Source: Leptodontidium sp. MPI-SDFR-AT-0119 | Lineage: Eukaryota; Ascomycota; Leotiomycetes; Helotiales; Leptodontidiaceae | Assembly: GCA_020726505.1 (NCBI GenBank) | Contig: JAHLEZ010000006.1 | Span: 1,054,001-1,118,000, forward strand | Length of the DNA: 64,000 bases | Direction of reading: 5' to 3' | Shown here: positions 1 to 11,805 of the stretch, piece by piece | How positions within the stretch are numbered: position 1 is the stretch's first letter | Layout: each line of letters starts with the position of its first letter | Program-made: the position numbers and the translations under genes | The notes under the pieces: model-generated | What the model was told of the DNA's origin: nothing | Database searches by the model: none | The model's input: the letters and a program-made list of their open reading frames with translations, nothing else

Positions 1-357
1 CAAGGATCTGCTGCGAATGGCGTTAACGGCGGCTCTGAGATATTGTAAATGGAGTGTGACATGGAAGGGAAAAGCCTGGAGTTGGTTATGAGATATTGTA
101 TTTGTATGATGGAGGGTGCTCGTTGTTCTGATTAGAACGCGAGGAGTTTTGAGAAGGGCGAAAATTGGTCGAGACAAAAGGATATGTCTAGTGGTCATTG
201 CGAAGCGATTGTATGAATTCTTGCGACTGTATAATAGTTACTGACCATAAAATTAGAGAATTGACAAATTGCTTTCTTGAATTTTTGTCCTTCAAAGATA
301 TGCCCTACTCAGCTGATCTTGATTTGAGTCATGCTTTAGATACAACAAACTTCGGTC
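1..357. other. Left-edge non-coding stretch
   Basis: The first 48 bases are open on the plus strand and end in TAA, with a Gly/Asn/Ser-rich reading; they could be the last residues of a gene entering from the left, but this is too short to support. The rest is AT-rich and I see no gene, RNA or repeat in it. Confidence 0.3.
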
Positions 358-1672
358 TCAGCTTTTGATACCTGGGTATTGAGCATTGGAAGTCAAGAGA
401 TCAGGCAGAATGCCGACCAACGTGTGCGGGACAGAACATGGACGTCTGCACCAGTTCTTGGGGATGCGTTCCTGGCCTTGGTTGTGCACGAAGTTTCCTG
501 GAGCATCGCCTGTAACAGCAAAGAAGGACTTGAGGACTTCTCTAGTGAGCGTGCCACCTGGTCTTTGGAAAGATTGGCTGTGCTTGATTGGTGTAGAAAG
601 GCTGAGTTATACGTATACTTCTGCAGAGTGGTTTGACATGAAGTGAATGACGAAGTGATGGGCAGCTGGTGCGACAAGACCAGAGAATGGAGCTTGGAAG
701 AAGAAGGGGTTATTCTCTTTCGATCATCTGGTGACTTAAAAGAGGGTTAGATGGTAGGATGACAGTATGAGGCGAGGGGGGGTACCAACCATAGTCACTC
801 TGAGCGCTGACCTTGTCGAAAGTCAGGCCACCTTCTGCTAGCTCCATAAGCCCAAGATCGCATTTGGAAGACATCCACGCGGCCGTTGTTGAGATATGTA
901 TCACCCTGTGTAGTTCATCAGCGAATGAACCGCAGAAGATGCGGTTATTTGACTTACTGGAACAATGGAAGCATCAACTTCGTACTGGTTGTGTGTTCCA
1001 ACAATGCCCGAGGGATTTCCTCTGATGAAAGGAAGTAAAGCACGGAAGCCTGCGCCGATAGACCATGTATTTGTTAGAGGGTCGCCGGCTCCGCAAGTAC
1101 CTTCAGTCAGTTCCAGACAATTACTAGAGTATCAGAAGTTCGCTAAAGAGTAAACACGTACAATGCGATGGCGACAACCGCCAAGGCGGCAGCAAGTTCT
1201 GGAGACATGGCATAGGCCTTCCCAAGATCATCGACAGCTAAATCATAGCCAGTTGCTGAATACCCCCACGCTGGAGAAGAGGTGTGTGTCACTACATACT
1301 CTGAGCAATTGTCACCTTGCCGTTGCGAGGAAGGAAGTTGTGGTTCGCTGCGACGTTTAATCCAGGACACTAAATCTCATATCAGTATATTTTTCTCCAA
1401 GCGATGTAAAAGACATGAAGATGTACTGACCTGGCCACGGAGAAATCCAGAAGCAGGAGATCTGAACGGGTTGTTGCTGCCATCTCTGACATCTACGAAC
1501 TGTTCTTGTGCGTTGAAGATGGTAGTTTGGACACCTGTGTTCGGTTCGTTCGACAGGAAGTGAGGATCTCGTGGAGCTGGCTGGACTCATCTTTGTAGCT
1601 GGCTGTTCATTCCATGGCCCCAGGCCATGCTGCCACAACGGGAAGAACTGTGAGGAGTGAAACTTTGACCAT
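358..1672 (-). pseudogene. Decayed chloroperoxidase / unspecific peroxygenase (Peroxidase_2 family)
   Basis: Read in pieces on the minus strand, this is a heme-thiolate peroxidase of the chloroperoxidase family, normally secreted. A signal-peptide-like start (MVKVSLLTVLPVVAAWPGA, ATG at 1672) is followed by the proximal heme-ligand motif RGQ-CPGLN-xx-ANHNFLPRNGK, joined across a GT-AG intron near 1370-1430. Further blocks follow: WSIGAGFRALLPF, GTHNQYEVDAS, a block with NPFFFQAPFSGLVAPAAHHF and FMSNHSAE, then REVLKSFFAVTGDAPGNFVH and QERIPKNW. These match the family in the right order. The gene is broken: a stop follows the signal peptide, the middle (about 780-850) changes frame, a stop precedes the NNPFFF block, and the last intron does not restore frame. 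Known from the family: the CPG cysteine binds heme. Inferred: a recent pseudogene, unless assembly errors explain several independent breaks. Confidence 0.75.
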
Positions 1673-3195
1673 TGTGCCGTTATTCTCAGATGATGTTATG
1701 AATAATATTGTTCAACGAAATGAGACGTGAGAAAGAAGATTAACCGCGGGAAAGAAGGATATCTCCAGGGGTTTGCCTTTGCCATTTATACCATTGTATG
1801 GCCCGAAGGACGAACACTCACTTACCCCCCCAAGAACCAATCTACATCTAGTTAAATGTCATACCGGCTCATTAGTCCAAGATAGCGGTAGGAGTGACGA
1901 CTTTAGATAGAAACGACCATCAAAGACTGCCGAGTAGCGTTGTTCAAGTGGAAAACGAGGACAAGTCCGCCAAATCATGTCTCTTTTCAGGCATAACCCG
2001 TGTGGGGAGCATCATTCCTTGTCTGTACTGTACAAGCCAAGTACATCATTGCTGGTCCTGATCATCCCGTGGCAATAATACAGAGCCGGAGATTTGCAGA
2101 TCGGTATTCCCACGGCCTGGCACTACTACAACTGTGCCCAACCAACTCCACCTGGCAGGTCCCTTTCCGTTCCTCGTGTTGCTTAGTATTGTGATATCTG
2201 TCAGTGGATGAGGGTTACTAAGTAGTTTAGGATCGACAGCTCCGCGCCGGGAGTTACAAACTCTGACAGATACGTGTCCTACTCTATGAGAGCGGCTTAG
2301 GAATGAGGTCGGCCATATACTGTATCCAAGATCTACTGCTGCCCGATGGCGACATTCTCTTCCCTTCCTCAAGTCCCTCAAAGCCATGATCAGTTAGAAT
2401 CTGAACCTCTAGCAGTACGAACAGTATTCAGCCCTTGGCTCACACTTTACTCAATCAAGTAAACAAAATGCTCCAACTCTTAGTCATCATCGCTTAAAAA
2501 CTGGCCCGAGATAGCATGCTTGCGGGGAAATTGCGATGTCTGTCAACTGTATTGTGACATACACTGATACGAAAGTGAAAAGTAAGCTCCGAAGTTCCAA
2601 CGAGTGTAAAGACACGCGCTTCATCCACAAAAAGGGCGCTTATTATCCGACGGGACCCTCGGCGATCGGTTCGTGGTGGCAACTGGGTCTGAAGTACACA
2701 AAATAAAGCAAATGCAAGGAGCCTACGAAACCTCGTCAGATCGGTTTTAATCTCACTCGAATGGGTAGTGTAGTGTTTGAACTCTATGACCGAAGCATCG
2801 TAGTAGTGGATACTGGGGATATTATATCACTACTCGCAGTCTCGAATTGCGAATATGTGGGGATTCATGAAAGTGGCATGTTGAGAATAAGCCGGATGAA
2901 AGGTGAGATAATTCCATTTTAAGTAATAACTTATGAATGCTCTTGAAGACATTTAATATTGGGGGCTTCATAAAGTTAGAAGCTAATTTGAAAGAGTGAA
3001 GTGTCTCGTCTGATGTGTCTGTTGGTCGTTCCTGTCGGGTAAACTTCGGCAATGCCATTTGACGCGACCGAGGCTAGTCAAAGCAGCCTAGCGTCTTTCG
3101 AGAACATCTTCAGCTCAAGTGGTCTTCGGTGAGAGGCGGTGTGCCCATACTGCCTGCCAAAATAATCAACAGAACCACCCCGCGACAGATTCGAG
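1673..3195. other. Intergenic, no gene recognised
   Basis: About 1.5 kb between the peroxidase relic and the zinc-finger regulator. Only short overlapping open frames without family resemblance, signal peptides or sensible splice signals are present. The last 200 bases presumably hold the promoter and 5' UTR of the downstream regulator. Confidence 0.5.
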
Positions 3196-5638
3196 ATGGG
3201 GCGCAAACCAAATGGTACGTTGGTGTTTCCCTCTTTATTGCGTGCCTCATGCAATTGATGCTTAATTCATCTCCCTCTTCCCTCTTCTCTTTCCGCGCTG
3301 TCCCTCTCTCGTATGGCTGGATTTGTTTTCAAGTCTCGATTCTAACTTTGACCAGCACTGATCCTCCAGCACTTTGAGCGAGGAGCCAAGTTGAACGATA
3401 GCAGCAACCGATACGAACATACCTGCAAGGCATGTGGAGAGAAGTTCCCCAAAGGAAGAATCGACAGCCTCTCGAACCACCTCACAAAGAAATGTCCAGC
3501 CCTCTCGATGCAGGACCGGCAGAAGGCCGCACTCGAACTCAACAACCTGCCACACTTGGCGGAGACTGCGCGAGGAGAGTTGCTCATGAACGGTCAGACA
3601 ATGGAGCTTCCAATCGGCCATCAGAGTCAGGAAAACTGGTCTGCTCTCTCCGTTCTTGCGGAGGTCTCGAGGCAAATAGACTCGAAGGAGAAACACGATG
3701 ATCGATCAGTCCATAATCAAAGCGCTGCTGGTGGCAGATCTTCAGAACCCCCTCGTGGTACCAGACTCGAGCTTCAAGAGCACTACACTCCAGAAAACCC
3801 TCCTGTCAGCTACGAGCAGAGAGTTCAGCGTGACAAGAAGTGTAAGTTACCGCTATTCAGAATCAAATTACTCGAGCTAACTCTCAGCAGCATTAAACCA
3901 GAAGCCTCGCCGGGAAAGCGAAAGCTCCACGAATAATGCTAACGCCAACTTCACATCCCAAATGGTCAATTCTCGGTCCTCTTCTCCAAATCTGGCAATG
4001 GCAACAACTGCAACTAATATGGCAGCTGCTGCAGCAGCTCGCTTTGTTCCATCGATGGTGGATCCACAACTTCTTGCTGACGATGCCAATGGTCAAGCCA
4101 ATGTACCCGCAAAAACAATCGAGCAAGCTCTCACCGAGGCCAACGTGTCTTTCACGGAGAACATGTTCAACGGGGGTCAAGACCAACCATTACAATGGCC
4201 CATGCTTGACGGCTCTGGTGTCAATCACTTCCAGGAAGGTAGTCAGCTTGATCATCCCATGGAACAACCTGAGCCACAGCGGCCCATCATATTCACCCCC
4301 ATTGCTGCATCTGTTGCAATGCATCCGTCAGCGCAGCAGCCTATGACAACACAGTTTAGTGCAGAGTTCGGCAACGGTCAGAAGACACCCAAGCAAAAGG
4401 GTCGAGTCAAGTTTTCAGGCACGCGTCGCAAGGAAGTCTCAAAGGTTAGGTCAATAGGCGCTTGCCTTCGCTGTAGAATGCTCAAGAAACCATGCTCGGA
4501 TGGAACACCTTGCAACACCTGCAAGAGTGTTGAGAGTGCTCGGCTGTGGAAGCAACCCTGCGTCCGTACCCGCCTCGCCGACGAGCTAGAGATGTATTCA
4601 GCCGGTCTCCATGTTGTGCTAGCACATCAACAACTCACTGCTGCTAAGACACACATCACTTTCCAGCCTTCCTCGCATCAGATTGAGGCCTCACATTACC
4701 CAGAAACAACCGTGTTTGCCACCTTCAATGCTCTAGAAGGACACCAATCCCCGGCACAGGCCAACATCGATCCTGGTCTCAATGGTGAATTTGGCCCCAA
4801 TACTCTTCATGTCCTCGATCATGAGAATGACGATCTTCCTATGAAGCTAGAAGCTTATATGAAGCGGATATCTAATGTGTTCATCGAGCGTGAAGCCTCG
4901 CAATTCATGAACGTAACTCTTAACACAGCCCAGAGATTAGCAATCGATGATACGCTTCTGGGTCAAGCTTTGGAACTGTGGTCAGTTGTACAAATGCTCG
5001 TTGATCATAATCCTCGCTGGACAATCTCTGAGCGTGTCAACATCGATGCGCAAGCCGGACAGGGCCCATCCGTGACCGTCCCTAGCTATGATCTGCTAGT
5101 CTCCCAGCTCAACGCCGCAGCCGAGAAGAAAGCATCAACACTCTGCAGAGAAGTTTTGAGCGTTCTAGAGCGTCGTCTACTGGCCCGATCAGCTTCTTCA
5201 AAGTTCGACACCTTCCTCATTGCCTTGATTGTATTGAACTGTGTTGAGAAGTCAACTTGGCTATTCAAATCCTGGGAACAAGACCACTTCAAAGCCCGCT
5301 GGCCTCTGGACAAGATCCCCAATTTCTATGCCACACAGGGAGAGAAGCTCACTAATTTGCTACAAATGCTTTTGCACATGCGCCAAATTATCCCAAAGAC
5401 ATACGTCAACCCTGAGGGTATCATTGCTACGGATGTTGACCCAATTACGAAGGAGTACTTCCATGAGTTGCAGCTCAACTGTGAGTACTCATGTTTCGCT
5501 TTCCCTGTTGACTCAGCCCCTAACTCAGTAGCAGATGTCGAGGTCCTCAACAAGCAGGCAAACCATACCTTCCATACTTCCAACACTCACTGTTACGAGC
5601 TACGCTTCTGCTCGCAGCTCCTGCTTCCAAGCAAATAG
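3196..5638 (+). CDS. Transcription factor with N-terminal BED-like finger and Zn2Cys6 domain
   Basis: Predicted nuclear DNA-binding protein of about 732 residues in four exons. Introns lie at 3215-3355, 3842-3890 and 5481-5534; the last is divisible by three, so the frame also reads through. The start at 3196 (MGRKPN) is joined by the first intron to LILQHFERGAKLNDSS and then a BED/C2H2-like finger: CKACGEKFP, a spacer with HL, then KKCP (residues about 8-60). A low-complexity Ala/Gln region follows. Near residues 359-392 is a fungal binuclear cluster with spacing C-x2-C-x6-C-x5-C-x2-C-x12-C, longer than usual in its last loop. The remainder is a helical regulatory region ending in HTSNTHCYELRFCSQLLLP. 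I recall this two-finger architecture as widespread in Pezizomycotina, without an assigned target. No cluster context indicates what it regulates. Confidence 0.85.
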
Positions 5639-6780
5639 TTCTTCACTGGGCTATTTGATTCTTTCTTGCTATCTGCGTTGACACCATGGCACGATGTGAG
5701 CTACGATAAGGCACACTTCACGTTGCCATGTATGGCGTTACGGGAACAGGTCGAGAGATGCGGTGCTTTTCTTTCTAGTTAGTAGTCAGAGCATGGCTTT
5801 TGCGTATATGGGTTACAAATCAGGGTCTTCGTACTGCTTTAGCAAGGCGTAAGTGGGGCTACATGATTCTTTTCGTGTGAATAGATTGGGGAATTTGACA
5901 GATGGGGGGTTATGATCGATGTCTGAATACTTCCTTCTTATCTGCGGGGCCTTCATTCGCTTTGATTGCAGGATAGACTCAGGGACAGTGGGAGGTTTCT
6001 TGCAAATATCCATCGATGATTATTGTATGCTAGCGTGGTGCGAAGGAGCTCTCTATCATCTTACAATAATGAACGAATTCAATCACGAATGACTTGCACG
6101 GGGTTATTTTTGAGAGTGAGCACCATCAAGACCAAAAATTGTACAATTACGCAATCAAAGTATACTTGAAATGAAGCAATAGATTTCTAATTTTTGGGTG
6201 TAAATATTGAGAAATGGAAAAGGGATAACGCGAATATGGCGTCGAAGCTACTCCATTTTAGGAGTCCATCCAGATCAGGCTTCGCTCTGCTCGCTTCAGC
6301 CTTGTCAGGAGGCTAAGCGAGTTTGCGAAGTAAATAAATGTGAGCAACAAAGGAGCAACGGTCAATGGAGTGCACTCAATCAATATATGGCGATGCTGAA
6401 AGTTCACGAAATTATAAGTGATGCGAGTAAGATGAGTAGCGACATTGCGTAGACATTATCAATACATCATCCTGAATCCATCACCATTCATCGACTTGTC
6501 ACCCACAATCCCACAGCCATTACCCCTGCCCCCTCGCATCAGGGACCAACCCAATATCAGAAAACATTAAAATTATACAATTAACAAATCTGAAGGCATC
6601 GCATCGTATAGTCCTTTCAAGGAAACAAGGTCAAGTACTGCAAACCACCGCGAATCAAAGGAGTGGAATTGGAGGCTGCACTTAACGACATGACCATCAG
6701 AAATCGCACCATCGGTATCGGTGTTGATGTTTTCCACACTGCGTCAATTTGAGAACATCGGTTATTGTTCGTTAAAGTAC
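5639..6780. other. Convergent intergenic region
   Basis: About 1.1 kb between the 3' end of the plus-strand regulator and the 3' end of the minus-strand cysteine-repeat gene. It should hold both 3' UTRs. The short frames here (for example 6207-6452) show no recognisable protein. Confidence 0.5.
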
Positions 6781-7512
6781 TCAATGTCCGTACTTCTCCT
6801 TGCACTTCCTGGACGCCTCATGGTCCTTGGAGCACCACACCTTATTGTAGCTATTGTCCTTGCACCAATCTTGCTTCTTGTCTGCACAGATCGTTAGTTT
6901 ATGTACTTGATGCTCCTAAAGTTGGAAAAAGGAGATGAGAAAGCTGGGTTACGTACCGTACTTGGCATATTCATGCTCGCTCTTGGAGCAGTATGCATTC
7001 TCGTGGTTGTAGCATTGAGGAGGGTTCCATGGAGGGTAGTCGCACTTCTTCTTCTCTTCATCCCACTTCCGCTTGTGTGGGCACTGTGGAGGGTACCGCT
7101 CGCATTTCTTGCTGTGCTCGTTGTATTTCTGAGGGTGTGGGCAAGAGGGAGGCTCGCACTTCTTGCCGTTCTCATTGTATTTCTCAGGATAAGGACAGCT
7201 GGGGTTCTCGCACTTCTTGCTGTGTTCGTTGTACTTCTGGGGGTGAGGGCAACTGGGATTCTCGCATTTCTTGGAATGTTCGTTGTACTTCTGGGGATGG
7301 GGGCAGTAAGGCTTGTCTGCCTCACATTTCTTTTGATGTTCGTTGTACTTGGTGTCGTAGGGACAAACACATTTCCACTTGATCCAGTCGTATTTATCCC
7401 CTTCGCATTTCCACCAGTCTGTACGCCCCATGAGAGAATTGGGGGTTGGATTTGGAAATGCAGTTGCACCAACCGCCAGAAGGGCAATGGTGAGGATAGT
7501 TGTCAGTTGCAT
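6781..7512 (-). CDS. Small secreted cysteine-rich tandem-repeat protein
   Basis: Two-exon gene; exon 1 is 7512-6957, the intron 6956-6882 (GTACGT to TGCAG) and exon 2 is 6881-6781, giving about 218 residues. I start at 7512 because it opens directly into a classic signal peptide (MQLTTILTIALLAVGATA). The mature part has six imperfect 15-18-residue units, residues 50-157, of the form C-P-x-P-x-K-Y-N-E-x-x-K-K-C. They are highly charged, with two cysteines each. A cysteine-containing tail with CYNHENAYC and WCSKDHEASRKC follows. No catalytic domain is visible. The composition (secreted, short, Lys/Cys rich, repetitive) suits a cell-wall-associated or effector-like protein, but that is inference. 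A rival call would be an adhesive or chitin-interacting wall protein. The strongly open antisense frame over this gene is a shadow of the repeats. Confidence 0.8.
7042..7365 (-). repeat. In-gene tandem repeat, six cysteine-rich units
   Basis: Six tandem 45-57-bp units encode variants of CPHPQKYNEHSKKC. Units 2, 3 and 5 are nearly identical at the protein level, while units 1, 4 and 6 have diverged (CPYDTKYNEHQKKC, CPYPEKYNENGKKC, CPHKRKWDEEKKKC). Such an array is prone to copy-number change by slippage or unequal crossover. Confidence 0.85.
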
Positions 7513-10079
7513 TGTGGCAATCAACGAAGGTTGAAGAATGTGATGTGAGGATGGAGATGCAGATATATATGTTGCCGAGAGAGATGAAGACTGTTTATAT
7601 ACTTGAAAGTTCCACCCAGTGAGGCCGTACTTAGACCAGTACTCCAAAGATCGAAGATTGAAATCTTCCGTTTACGTCTGAGGCTTCCCTTTGGCTTCTC
7701 ACGATCGTTCAGCTATTGTTGAGATCTCCATTCGATAGTCTGATATCCTGCATCTCACTCGTCATATTTAAAGTGACTACGGTACACCAACTAGATTCGA
7801 TCATCAGAAGACAAGGCGGGAGCAGTGAAGAGACTCGTTGAATAGTTTCCAGCTGAAGTCATCTCTCAGTAATGCCAACAACAAGCTCCTAGAGTCCTAG
7901 CTATAACCTAACATATTGCTAGTGAAGCACCCCGCACTTTGAATTGGCGAAGTCAACACTAAAGGACATTCTCACTGGGGGCGAGAGGATATTAGTGTGT
8001 GTGCTCCAGTTGATGCCGTCACATCAAAAGAGAATTCCACAACATGTAGAAGATGGCTTCACACTTTACCGGACTCCTTATTTGAAATGTTTGAACCTTC
8101 ATGCTTTAAACATGGGATGATTGCGCCTCTCTACTTCCTGGGAAAATTCCGGAGAGGTTGCTATGCAGTTTCACCCCTCTTTCAAGGTGTCAAACCAATT
8201 CGGTGAGTTCGAAAATAAAGTTAAAACGAGGCTAAGTCTTTACCACTCTAAGCATCGGACATGCCCAAGTTGAGCAGACCATTTCCTGATCGGTGGGAGA
8301 ACAGATGGGCAGGCTGAGGTAGAGCGGCAAATCGTCATGTAAGACTGCGTTGGCCAATGTTTTCTAAGCTCGAGACAGTTGGCGTGATATGCATACTTCT
8401 AGTGTTGTTTTCTCTTGGAGGAACTTTGTGAGCGTGTCAAGGTTTATTCATCCACTAGATGGCTCGCCCTCATCCGAAAAATAGAGGAAATTATAGCTCA
8501 TCGTCCTGCGAACAATGACAGCCTTGGTTGCGGAGAACATGCACGACAAGTAACTCTTGTGACATTCGAATAAGGTCGTTGGCTAGTATTTAGGGTTGTA
8601 AGCGGCTCTTGCTTGGCGAGGGGTATTCAACGACGCTAGGAATGTTCTTCCCCCAGTCTGGATATGTTACCAAGGAGTCAAGAGACCTACCAAGGGGCTG
8701 GGCTGAATCATTGGATCTGCAAGTTGAAGATGCTGACCTGTTAGAGTTGTTGAATGCGGTTTTGAAGCTATGAAAAAGAAGCTTTTGACCCAAATATCTA
8801 CTACGCTCTGTCATATAATTCGACGAAAAGAACGGCTCTCTACCTGTATCCGGACTTGTTCTTACTAAATATCTGGGCAGCGTACTTTAAGTACACGCTC
8901 TGACTGGTCGTCGAAAACATCTTAGATAATAGTAAGCTGAGCAAGTCACATCGTCTCATACTTGAGTATCTTACATAAGGTATACTTAAAATCGTACTCT
9001 AAACTGCAGCTTGGGGAGAGCTGAATTGGCAAGCTTACGGCAGGTATTCAGATCAATGTAACGATTACCACGGGTTTGTGAGGTGTTGACGTCGTCGCCG
9101 AGAAAGAGAAAATCTAGCACAAGGACGCAGTCAGCCTCAAGTCTTGACTTCAACTGAACGGTGCCCAGATGACCGCCTCGGAGTGAGTAGAAGCCGGTCA
9201 ACTCCTCCTTCTTTGCCAGACTACTCGAAAAGGTGAACGACGGACAAAACTTAATACACCGTCTTGAGGCTCGTCACAACATCGACGATCGATCAGCAAG
9301 ACGAGTAGCCTTATGTACCATACATCCGAAGGACCGCAGTGCTCCTGCTACGAATTATGTAACAAAAATTGGCGTCTAGTGTGTTGTCTGTTATGATATC
9401 ATCGTTGCTCTGGTCATGAGGCTCGCTTACAGATGCGCTGTTGACATTGTAAATTCACAGTTCGGCAAGGATACGGACAGGCTAAATGAAAATGATGTTA
9501 TGACTTTTATTATTGCTCACAGGAAACTAATTTTGATACAAATCGGCTGCAGAGTCTACCTCGAAAAATCCAAGCTGGATACGACAAGAAGCCAACTCCA
9601 ATGGGCCTGCGCAAATGACCAATCCCAGGCAGTTCCAGCTCAAGATACAAGAGCAAACTGGCTCTAGCCTAACAGGCCCAAGTATTAGTTAGCCCAAGGC
9701 AGTTACTAGATAAAAGAGACAAAAAACCAACGCCTAGCTCCACTCTCAACTTTGTTGCGCTAAGTTCCGTTGCGCGAGAATATATACGAATGCGGAAAAA
9801 TGAATGTGCTTTGTTAAGTTACTGAAGAGTAGTCTGCTGCTTAATTCTCAAGCTCCAAAGCCACAGAGGCGAAGACAGGAAAATACTGCACTCTGGAGTT
9901 GATCAGGCCGGCTGTACGAACTTTGTCGGCGACAGTCCTCAAGTACTAGTACCACTTACCAATCTAGCAAATGATGAAGTGCGTTCCGGATTAGTACAAA
10001 GTGGCCGCAGCTCTGGGATTGTAGACCTTCAGGTCCAGGCTTCTCGCGTAACCAGAGCTAATCTTTGGGTACTCGATCC
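7513..10079. other. Long gene-free stretch
   Basis: About 2.5 kb without a supportable gene. All open frames are under 85 codons and resemble nothing I recognise. Around 8320-8355 a short plus-strand reading (TDGQAEVERQI) recalls the TDGQ motif of Ty3/gypsy integrases, but twelve residues are not enough to call a relic. The region may be old decayed repeat DNA. Confidence 0.4.
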
Positions 10080-11805
10080 CTAGGCACTTGGGTATTTTCG
10101 AATCGATCCGGGGAGGCGATTCTGTATATATTAGCAGTATTCAGAGGATCAGAAAATGTTTGACATACTAGTCGAGTTCGAATGTGCTTGAAAGCCTCTG
10201 AAACACCAGACTTCGTACTGTATAGATCAACTTCACGAACTGGCTGAGCTGAGTAGTCATTTCGCTGGATCTTGACGTGACATCCTGTCCATTGCTCAAC
10301 GTTTTTGATGAACTGCCAGTCGTTTTCACTGAGTTTCGGAATCTCATTCGTGGTAATAATCATCGAGTCGAAAATCATGCCTTGGATGGGTGACTTGGGT
10401 GCGAAGGCGACAAACTTGAAGTCTAGTTTGTTCTCTCCAGCCCAGTTGTTCATGCTATCATCGATGGAGCAATTCTGGAAGACACCACCAGCCTCAATCG
10501 AACGAACTTGTCTCTGGAGGCTATTCTTTATCTTGACTTGTCCAATTGTCAAACCGTTACCACGAGCTGGACGAAAGGCAATGAACTCGTCAACCTTGCC
10601 AGCTATACCAGGAATGAGATGGGTAGGAACAACAAAGTTCACTTCCTTCAGTCCCTTGACTCCTGAAGCCATCTCCGTCGAAGCGACATCCTTGTGGATG
10701 CCATGAAGTGCCTGCATTATTGTGCAATTACCAACAATAGCATAGCCGTTGTCGATTTTTATCTGCCCAGGGCCATGGATGCGGTCATGAGGGTTCCAAT
10801 TGTGGCATCGGAGAAGCCGACCGCTGCTGATGATGGCAATACGGCGGATGTCAATATTGGCTTGGCGCTGGTCCTGGATGAAGCAGACGACTGTCCACAT
10901 GCAAGACTGTCGGCCGAACAAGATAACATCCCAATCCGGGTTGAAGTATGTCTTGATGGGACCACACTTCTCGACATACGGAGCAGCATCGTGGATGGTC
11001 GTAGTGAAGTCCACAAGTGTGTAGAAGCGCTCTGCCTCAGCGCGTGACTCGTGGCAAACATTCATCAATGTGGGTCGGAGGCATGAACGAGGAGACAGGG
11101 GGTGGTGGTAGTGGAATAACGGCGCTGGGTCCTCATCGGCTCCGTCCCAGATGACCTCGAGGATACGATCGGTTTTGAGAGCCTCAGCCCATATCATAAT
11201 TCGTAGCTCGGGACTCAATTTACCGAAGATAGTGCACTTCGTCAGTGGGGCATTATGTTCTGTTAGGAATGATCCAAGGGCCGATGGAAAATTGACTTAC
11301 TATACGGTTCGGACGGGCAAAGTTCTGAGACCTCCAACGGCCAGGCTGCTCATTCCTCTGGACAGACCGTTCATATCGATGGGACGTCCCGAGCCCTGAC
11401 CCATAGCTGGACGACCTCCTTGCTGAGGTTGACCGGAGTTGCCATTGGGTCCCTATATGCCCATTGGAGTTGTGGGCTTGATGGGCGTAACCAGTGTCAG
11501 GGCCATGGCGCGAAGGCATCTGTTGAAAGGGGCCAAAGCTGTTTGGAGTAATGGCAGCGAGGTCGAGGATTCGCCATTGCTTAGCCTTCTGTGCTCGACC
11601 CTGAGGCATGGAGTCATCCATCATGGCGAAGCCAGGAGGAGGGGCAGGGAAGTTATGAGTTGACTGGTCGGGGGTAGACTACATGTGTTAGCAAGATCTT
11701 AGGAAAGAAGAATGGTGGTTGGCCTACAGGAGTAGCTGGAGCATTTCCCGAAGCTGACGCCCATGCCGAGAAGCCGGAAGGAGGAGCAGATTCGATGTTT
11801 GACAT
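10080..11805 (-). CDS. 2EXR-domain protein with low-complexity N-terminus (gene model uncertain)
   Basis: The well-supported part is the exon from about 11253 downward: KCTIFGKLSPELRIMIW, then NVCHESRAEAERFY and NPDWDVILFG. These are hallmarks of the fungal 2EXR domain, common in HET-like and orphan proteins, with no enzymatic role known to me. A final intron (about 10113-10159, GTATGT to TACAG with TGCTAAT) moves the stop to 10080. The exon has no ATG, so the start must lie upstream. A plausible first exon begins at 11805 (MSNIESAPPSGFSAW); after an intron at about 11682-11727 comes a Pro/Gln/Gly-rich exon. That exon's frame does not enter the 2EXR exon through the best donor (GTAAGT at about 11300); a weaker donor (GTATAG) four bases earlier would. 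Within it, another frame reads a more natural GNSGQPQQGGRPAMGQGSGR stretch, so one or two indels are likely. Confidence 0.55.

Noticed and set aside
6901..7548. 215-codon plus-strand frame rich in Leu and Val that looks like a membrane protein
   Set aside because: It is antisense to the Lys/Glu/Cys repeat gene; the hydrophobic pattern is produced by the repeated codons on the other strand.
8320..8355. Reading TDGQAEVERQI resembling the TDGQ motif of Ty3/gypsy integrase
   Set aside because: Only about a dozen residues with a stop right after and no flanking integrase, RT or LTR sequence that I could recognise.
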